This document shows positions 59,153 to 64,000 of a stretch of DNA of 64,000 nt, in pieces; position 1 is the first letter of the stretch, and every line of letters starts with the position of its first letter. The notes under the pieces were generated by a model. It saw only the letters and a list, made by a program, of their open reading frames with translations. It was not told the DNA's origin and did no database searches. The stretch is from Streptomyces sp. NBC_00878 (GTDB taxonomy: Bacteria; Actinomycetota; Actinomycetes; Streptomycetales; Streptomycetaceae). The position numbers and the translations under genes were made by a program. The stretch spans positions 3,410,001 to 3,474,000 of the forward strand of contig NZ_JAPEOK010000001.1 of NCBI RefSeq assembly GCF_026341515.1. Reading direction: 5' to 3'.

Positions 59153-59249
59153 CGAGAACAGCGCTCCCGGCCGGGGGTCCGGGGGTTGTCCCCCGGGAAG
59201 ACACAGCAGCGGGGCACTGGACCGGGTGGTGGCGCTGGCCAACGGCTGA
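59114..59249. repeat. Duplicated lysozyme 3' end flanking a dispersed repeat
   Basis: Copies of 39 nt at 59114-59152 and 59211-59249 both encode GALDRVVALANG plus a stop (TAG, then TGA). Between them is the GC-rich repeat CCGGGGGTCCGGGGGTTGTC (from 59171). This looks like insertion with duplication, or recombination, at the gene end. Confidence 0.75.
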
Positions 59250-59302
59250 CCCGCGCACGGCAATGCCCCGCGCATCCGTACTCGGAAGACGTACGTACGC
59301 GG

Positions 59303-59339
59303 AAGGCCCGAGCCCCTCATGAAGAGGGACCCGGGCCTT
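59303..59339. terminator. Bidirectional hairpin between lysozyme and lon
   Basis: AAGGCCCGAGCCCCTC (59303-59318) pairs with 59324-59339 in 14 of 16 positions over a 5-nt loop; T-rich and A-rich edges suit both convergent genes. Confidence 0.8.
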
Positions 59340-59359
59340 GCGTTACCGGTGGACGTCCG

Positions 59360-61777
59360 TCACGCCGCCACCGGAACCTCCGTCGCCGCGCCGTTCGTCG
59401 CCGGGGCGAGCGCCAGTTCCAGGACCTGGCGGACGTCCGTGACCGCGTGGACGTCGAGCTTGTCCAGGACCTCGGCCGGGACGTCGTCCAGGTCGGGCTC
59501 GTTGCGCTTCGGGATCACGACCGTCGTGACCCCGGCCCGGTGCGCGGCGAGCAGCTTCTGCTTCACGCCGCCGATCGGGAGGACCCGGCCGGTGAGCGAG
59601 ACCTCGCCCGTCATGGCCACGTCCGTGCGGACGAGGCGGCCGGACAGGAGCGAGGCGAGGGCCGTCGTCATGGTGACGCCGGCGCTCGGGCCGTCCTTCG
59701 GGACCGCGCCGGCCGGGAAGTGGATGTGCACGCCCCGGTCCTTCAGGTCGCCCACCGGCAGTTCGAGCTCGGCTCCGTGGCTCCGCAGGAAGGAGAGCGC
59801 GATCTGCGCCGACTCCTTCATGACGTCACCGAGCTGACCGGTGAGGGTCAGACCCGCCGCGCCCGTCTCCGGGTCGGCCAGCGACGCCTCCACGAAGAGG
59901 ACGTCACCGCCCGCGCCCGTGACCGCGAGGCCCGTCGCCACGCCCGGCACCGCGGTGCGGCGCTCGGCCGGGTCCGTGGCGGACTCGGGCACGTGGTGCG
60001 GCCGTCCGATCAGCGCGCGCAGATCGTCGGCGCCGACCGTGAACGGCAGTTCCCGCTCGCCGAGTTCGTGCTGTGCCGCCACCTTGCGGAGCAGCCGTGC
60101 GACGGACCGCTCCAGGTTGCGGACGCCCGCCTCCCGCGTGTACTCGCCGGCCAGCTTGCGCAACGCGCTCTCGTCCAGGGTGACTTCGGCCTTCTCCAGA
60201 CCGGCCCGCTCCAGCTGACGCGGCAGCAGGTGGTCCCGGGCGATGACGACCTTCTCGTCCTCGGTGTAGCCGTCGAGCCGCACGAGTTCCATACGGTCGA
60301 GCAGCGCCTCCGGGATGGCTTCGAGCACGTTCGCCGTGGCGAGGAACACCACGTCGCTCAGGTCGAGTTCGACCTCCAGGTAGTGGTCCCGGAAGGTGTG
60401 GTTCTGCGCGGGGTCGAGGACTTCGAGCAGGGCCGCGGCCGGGTCGCCGCGGTAGTCGGAGCCGACCTTGTCGATCTCGTCCAGCAGGACCACCGGGTTC
60501 ATGGACCCGGCCTCTTTGATGGCCCGCACGACCCGGCCGGGCAGCGCGCCGACGTACGTACGCCGGTGGCCGCGGATCTCCGCCTCGTCCCGTACGCCGC
60601 CCAGGGCGACCCGGACGAACTTGCGGCCCATGGCGTGCGCGACGGACTCGCCGAGGCTGGTCTTGCCGACGCCGGGAGGTCCGACGAGCGCGAGCACTGC
60701 GCCGCCGCGGCGGCCGCCCACGACACCCAGACCCCGGTCGTTGCGTCGCTTGCGCACCGCCAGGTACTCGGTGATCCGCTCCTTCACGTCCTCCAGACCG
60801 GCGTGCTCGGCGTCCAGGATGGCCTTGGCGCCCTGGATGTCGTACTCGTCCTCCGTCCGCTCGTTCCACGGCAGTTCGAGCACCGTGTCGAGCCAGGTGC
60901 GGATCCAGGAGCCCTCGGGCGACTGGTCGCTGGAGCGCTCCAGCTTCTCGACCTCCTTGAGCGCGGCCTCGCGGACCTTCTCGGGAAGGTCGGCGGCCTC
61001 GACGCGGGTCCGGTAGTCGTCGGACTCCTCGCCCTCCGCCTCGCCGTTCAGCTCGCGCAGCTCCTTGCGGACGGCCTCCAGCTGGCGCCGCAGCAGGAAC
61101 TCCCGCTGCTGCTTGTCCACGCCTTCCTGTACGTCCTTGGCGATGGACTCGGCGACATCCTGCTCGGCGAGGTGCTCGCGCAGCTGCTCGGTGGCGAGCT
61201 TCAGCCGGGCCACCGGGTCGGATGTCTCCAGGAGCTCGACCTTCTGGGCGGTCGTCAGGAACGGTGAGTAGCCGGAGTTGTCGGCGAGCGCGGACACGTC
61301 GTCAATGGCCTGGACGCGGTCCACGACCTGCCAGGCGGCGCGCTTCTTCAGCCAGTTGGTGGCCAGCGCCTTGTACTCCTTGACCAGTTCGGTCACGGCG
61401 CCGGGCAGCGGATCGGGCACGGTCTCCTCGACCTGGACGCCCTCCACCCACAGAGCGGCTCCGGGGCCGGTCGTACCGGCGCCGACGCGCACCCGGCCGC
61501 GGCCGCGGATCAGGGCGCCGGGGTCGCCGTCGGCGAGGCGTCCCACCTGCTCGACGGTGCCGAGCACCCCCGTGTTCGCGTACGTCCCGTCGATCCGTGG
61601 AACAAGCAGCACCCTCGGCTTGCTGGTCCCACTGGAACGCGCGGCGGCCTGTGCCGCCTCCACCGCAGCCCGTACATCGGTGTCGTTGAGGTCCAGAGGC
61701 ACCACCATGCCGGGCAGCACGACCTCGTCGTCGAGCGGCAGCACGGGCAGAGTGAGCGGTGCGGATGTCAAAGCCAT
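59360..61777 (-). CDS. lon: ATP-dependent protease Lon
   Basis: An 805-residue LonA protease. The N-terminal substrate domain (LTLPVLPLDDEVVLPGMVVP) is followed by the AAA+ module with Walker A GPPGVGKTS, Walker B VVLLDEIDK and the pore segment, and by the C-terminal protease domain with the catalytic Ser in PKDGPSAG and Lys in GGVKQK. It degrades misfolded and regulatory proteins. ATG 61777 follows GAGGGGAAG. A HAIR-like HspR site just upstream indicates heat-shock control. Confidence 0.96.
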   Translation of the reverse strand: MALTSAPLTLPVLPLDDEVVLPGMVVPLDLNDTDVRAAVEAAQAAARSSGTSKPRVLLVPRIDGTYANTGVLGTVEQVGRLADGDPGALIRGRGRVRVGAGTTGPGAALWVEGVQVEETVPDPLPGAVTELVKEYKALATNWLKKRAAWQVVDRVQAIDDVSALADNSGYSPFLTTAQKVELLETSDPVARLKLATEQLREHLAEQDVAESIAKDVQEGVDKQQREFLLRRQLEAVRKELRELNGEAEGEESDDYRTRVEAADLPEKVREAALKEVEKLERSSDQSPEGSWIRTWLDTVLELPWNERTEDEYDIQGAKAILDAEHAGLEDVKERITEYLAVRKRRNDRGLGVVGGRRGGAVLALVGPPGVGKTSLGESVAHAMGRKFVRVALGGVRDEAEIRGHRRTYVGALPGRVVRAIKEAGSMNPVVLLDEIDKVGSDYRGDPAAALLEVLDPAQNHTFRDHYLEVELDLSDVVFLATANVLEAIPEALLDRMELVRLDGYTEDEKVVIARDHLLPRQLERAGLEKAEVTLDESALRKLAGEYTREAGVRNLERSVARLLRKVAAQHELGERELPFTVGADDLRALIGRPHHVPESATDPAERRTAVPGVATGLAVTGAGGDVLFVEASLADPETGAAGLTLTGQLGDVMKESAQIALSFLRSHGAELELPVGDLKDRGVHIHFPAGAVPKDGPSAGVTMTTALASLLSGRLVRTDVAMTGEVSLTGRVLPIGGVKQKLLAAHRAGVTTVVIPKRNEPDLDDVPAEVLDKLDVHAVTDVRQVLELALAPATNGAATEVPVAA

Positions 61778-61798
61778 GATCTTCCCCTCGACAAGCAA

Positions 61799-61819
61799 GT
61801 TGAGCTACACCCACTCAAT
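61799..61819. promoter_or_regulatory. HAIR element (HspR operator) of lon
   Basis: On the minus strand ATTGAGT-GGGTGTA-GCTCAAC, close to the consensus CTTGAGT-N7-ACTCAAG with exact 7-bp spacing (11 of 14 arm positions). A further CTTGAG half-site lies at 61823-61828. HspR is known to control lon in S. coelicolor. Confidence 0.7.
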
Positions 61820-61858
61820 GCACTTGAGCCCCCTCATGTTCCCGGAAGGGTGTTCGCT

Positions 61859-62833
61859 ATGAGCGATCATTCGCCGGTGATGCCCGGGCAGTGCGGTTCG
61901 AGGACCTGGCGCCGGTACGCACGTTCAAGTCGTACAAGGGCCAGCGGCATCTGCCGGGCCTGTGGTGGTCGTCCGCAGTGGGCGGGGCACATCGGATACG
62001 AGTCCTGGCTGGAGCGCGACCATGTGATGCTCCTGGACTCCGACCCGTCGGTGGTGGGGATCTCGTCTCAGCCGTTCTGGCTGTTCTGGTGGTCGGATGC
62101 GGACAAGGGCGTCCCGCACGCGCCGGACTACTTCGCCCGCCGCGAGAACGGCACGGCGCTGGTGGTCGACTGCCGTCCGGCTGATCGGCGCAAGCCCCGG
62201 GACGTGTTGAGGTTCGAGGCGACGCAGGCAGCCTGCGCCCAGGTTGGGCGGGAGTTCCGGCTGGTGGGGGTGCCGGACGCGATCGTTGTGCGTAATGTGC
62301 GCCGGCCGGCGGGCTACCGCCAGCCCCGCCACCGGCTGGAACCCGTGGCCTCCGAGCTGCCGGCGGCGTTCGCCGAGCCACAGCCAGTGATGGGCGAGGC
62401 CTCGGCTCTCGGGGACCCGATCAGGGTGCTGCCGGTGCTGTTCCACCTGCTGTGGTCGCACGAGCTGACGGCGGATGTGTCGGTGCCGCCGCTGCCGCAC
62501 CACCGCTACGTCCGCACCCGCCACAGCGTCTGGATCGGCCCGCCGGATGCCGACCAGCCCGCCGTCAGCCTTCCCGGCCTGCCGGAAATTGCCGACGCCC
62601 AGCCGGGTGGGTGGCCTGGCGGCGCCGCTCGCCGTTCTGCCCGGCGGCGGCCAGGATCCGATCGCATGGTGCGGCAGGTAACATTCTTGGTCCATTCGTT
62701 CGTCCGCCGACAGGTCGGGCGCACGAACACTCGGGTGAACTCTCCACTCAACGCGTGCGCTGAGCTGCTCAAACTCCAGCCATCGCCCCGTACAGCCGAA
62801 GGGCGAGGCCTGGCCGAGTCGGGGCGCTCGTAG
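61859..62833 (+). pseudogene. TnsA-like endonuclease remnant with frameshifts
   Basis: Two reading frames together spell a TnsA-type (heteromeric transposase endonuclease) protein of the Streptomyces kind. The frame from 61891 gives RFEDLAPVRTFKSYKGQRHL and PGLWWSS; the frame from 61859 gives GYESWLERDHVMLLDSDP, HAPDYFARRENGTALVVDC and VLPVLFHLLW. The switch falls in a G-rich run near 61975-61990 (one base too many). The codons before 61980 in the second frame and after about 62480 look unrelated to the family. The ATG at 61859 has GGAAGGG upstream, so a scrambled but full-length protein could still be made. Confidence 0.6.
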
Positions 62834-62859
62834 ACTCGGAGGGCCGAGGGCGGAAGATC

Positions 62860-63876
62860 ATGGGAGTTTGGGTGCCGGAGCACGAGCGACGAAGCACGAG
62901 CGCTGATGTGGCGCGTGTCGCCGGGGTCGCTCGTTCCACCGTGAGCTACGTGATGAACAACCACCCGCACCAGAAAATCTCCGAGCCCACCCGTCGGCGT
63001 GTTCTCGAGGCGGCGGAGCAACTCGGGTACCGCCCGTCCGCGGCGGCGCGAGCTTTGCGGCGTGGCCGGACGGACTTGGTGCTGTGCCTCATGCCGGACT
63101 TCCCTGTCGGCCACACCCTGGGCTCCTTTCTTCCCACGCTGTCCACCGCGTTCGGTCGGCACGGGTTCACGTTCGTGATACACCCGACCACCCCTCACGA
63201 ACAGCCGCTGCGTGAGGTTTGGCAGGCCATCGCCCCAGCGGCGATCGTCAGTCTGGATGCCCTCGGGGCCGCCGACCTGGCCGACGTGCGCGATCTCGGC
63301 ATTCCCGTGGCGGAGGTCGTCTACGAGCCCGTCGATGACGGCTTGGCCGGGATTACCTTGCCCAACCTGCAGTTCGGCACGGTGCAGGCGGAGTATCTGA
63401 TTGCCACGGGGCACACACGAATCGGTTTCGCGTATCCGGCGGACGAGCGCCTGCGCAGGTTCGCCGAGCCACGGCTCGCAGGGGTCCGCGAGGCATGCCG
63501 AGCCGCCGGCCTCCCGGAGCCGGACGTCCGGACGGTGGCTCTGGACGTCGACTCCGCGGCATTGGCGGCCTCGGCCTGGACCGGGGCGGAGCCCTCCATC
63601 ACCGCCGTCTGCGCTTACAACGACGAGACCGCGATCGGGCTGCTCGCTGCCGCCAGGTCGCTCGGCATGGCGGTGCCCACAAAGCTCGCCGTGATCGGTG
63701 TCGACGACATCCCGACGGCCGTGTTCGCGGATCCGCCCCTGACGACGGTGCGTGCCGACTTCGCCGGCTACGCCGAGCGCTTGGCGGATCTCGTCGTGGC
63801 GGCGACCAACGGCGTACCGGCAGCGGTTCCGACGCCGGCGGGGACCGTCGAGCTCATCACGCGTCACAGCGCGTAA
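62860..63876 (+). CDS. LacI-family transcriptional regulator
   Basis: A 338-residue LacI protein; GGAAG precedes the ATG. HTH and hinge: ADVARVAGVARSTVSYVMNN and LGYRPSAAARALRRG. The sensor domain ends with AVCAYNDETAIGLLAAARSLG, VIGVDDIPTAVFADPPLTTV. It probably controls the gene beginning at the right edge of the window, which is not visible. Inducer unknown. Confidence 0.88.
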   Translation: MGVWVPEHERRSTSADVARVAGVARSTVSYVMNNHPHQKISEPTRRRVLEAAEQLGYRPSAAARALRRGRTDLVLCLMPDFPVGHTLGSFLPTLSTAFGRHGFTFVIHPTTPHEQPLREVWQAIAPAAIVSLDALGAADLADVRDLGIPVAEVVYEPVDDGLAGITLPNLQFGTVQAEYLIATGHTRIGFAYPADERLRRFAEPRLAGVREACRAAGLPEPDVRTVALDVDSAALAASAWTGAEPSITAVCAYNDETAIGLLAAARSLGMAVPTKLAVIGVDDIPTAVFADPPLTTVRADFAGYAERLADLVVAATNGVPAAVPTPAGTVELITRHSA

Positions 63877-63969
63877 TCTCCGCGCGAGCGCGCGACCCGT
63901 AATCCCTCGTGATTTTCGACTCCCCGACCCTTGTGGGCCCGAGGGTTACTCCCGTACGGTCTCGCTACT

Positions 63970-63992
63970 GACTCGTGTCAGTGACACGAGTC
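63970..63992. promoter_or_regulatory. 23-bp palindromic operator at the window edge
   Basis: GACTCGTGTCA-G-TGACACGAGTC, perfect 11-bp arms around a central G. TTGTGG-N18-TACGGT (about 63931-63960) lies just upstream as a possible promoter and ATG follows at 63997, so the site would lie near the transcript start of the next gene. The symmetry resembles TetR-family operators more than LacI ones. Confidence 0.6.
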
Positions 63993-64000
63993 GGTAATGA

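Overview
The window is high-GC actinobacterial DNA. GTG starts, strong GGAGG ribosome-binding sites, a conservon, a GH25 lysozyme, dispersed Streptomyces-type repeats and rare TTA codons all point to a Streptomyces chromosome, probably an arm or accessory region because remnants and rearrangements are frequent. No tRNA, rRNA or CRISPR was seen.

Layout. 1-2.6 kb: a copper island (DUF6153-like His/Met-rich protein and a multicopper oxidase) behind a perfect CsoR-type operator. 3.0-14.8 kb: a one-direction cluster that can be read as a full maleamate route for nicotinate: molybdenum hydroxylase (FAD, Mo and 2Fe-2S subunits plus a CoxG-like helper), FAD monooxygenase, 2,5-dihydroxypyridine dioxygenase, N-formylmaleamate deformylase, maleamate amidase, maleate isomerase, an MFS importer and a MarR regulator. 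14.9-16.2 kb: secreted DUF4142 protein and a MarR regulator. 16.4-22.7 kb: LacI regulator, two translationally coupled GH35 beta-galactosidases and a half-length MFS transporter behind a palindromic operator.

22.8-28.2 kb is a scar region: a primase-polymerase fragment abuts a P450 that has lost its 5' end, a 176-bp MITE-like element closes the P450, a cassette of tiny overlapping genes lies divergent from an XRE-TPR regulator, and hydrolase and transposase remnants follow. 28.2-31.7 kb: NHEJ pair Ku/LigD-polymerase on a divergent promoter, a NERD protein and a small phosphatase. 31.7-36.2 kb: histidine kinase remnant, secreted SH3 protein, a SEDS glycosyltransferase with its cognate class B PBP, and DUF3291. 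36.2-37.65 kb: an intact IS701-family element inserted exactly at the stop codon of a ferritin-like diiron gene, which is divergent from an AurF-type oxygenase.

40-46.8 kb: membrane proteins, then an uncharacterised divergent cluster (HAD, SAM methyltransferase, APH-like kinase and an unknown protein against XRE-TPR and NUDIX). 46.9-50.1 kb: TetR, a hypothetical protein, NlpC/P60 and an AlkD-like protein. 50.1-56.1 kb: conservon cvnA-D followed in the same direction by a StyA-like flavin monooxygenase. 56.4-64 kb: PP2C-like protein, MarR, GH25 lysozyme, Lon with an HspR (HAIR) site, a TnsA-like remnant and a LacI regulator, with a 23-bp palindrome at the right edge.

A recurrent oddity is that several genes (SH3 protein, AurF, PP2C-like, GH25) carry tandem or near-tandem copies of their own 3' end and stop codon, often beside dispersed repeats.
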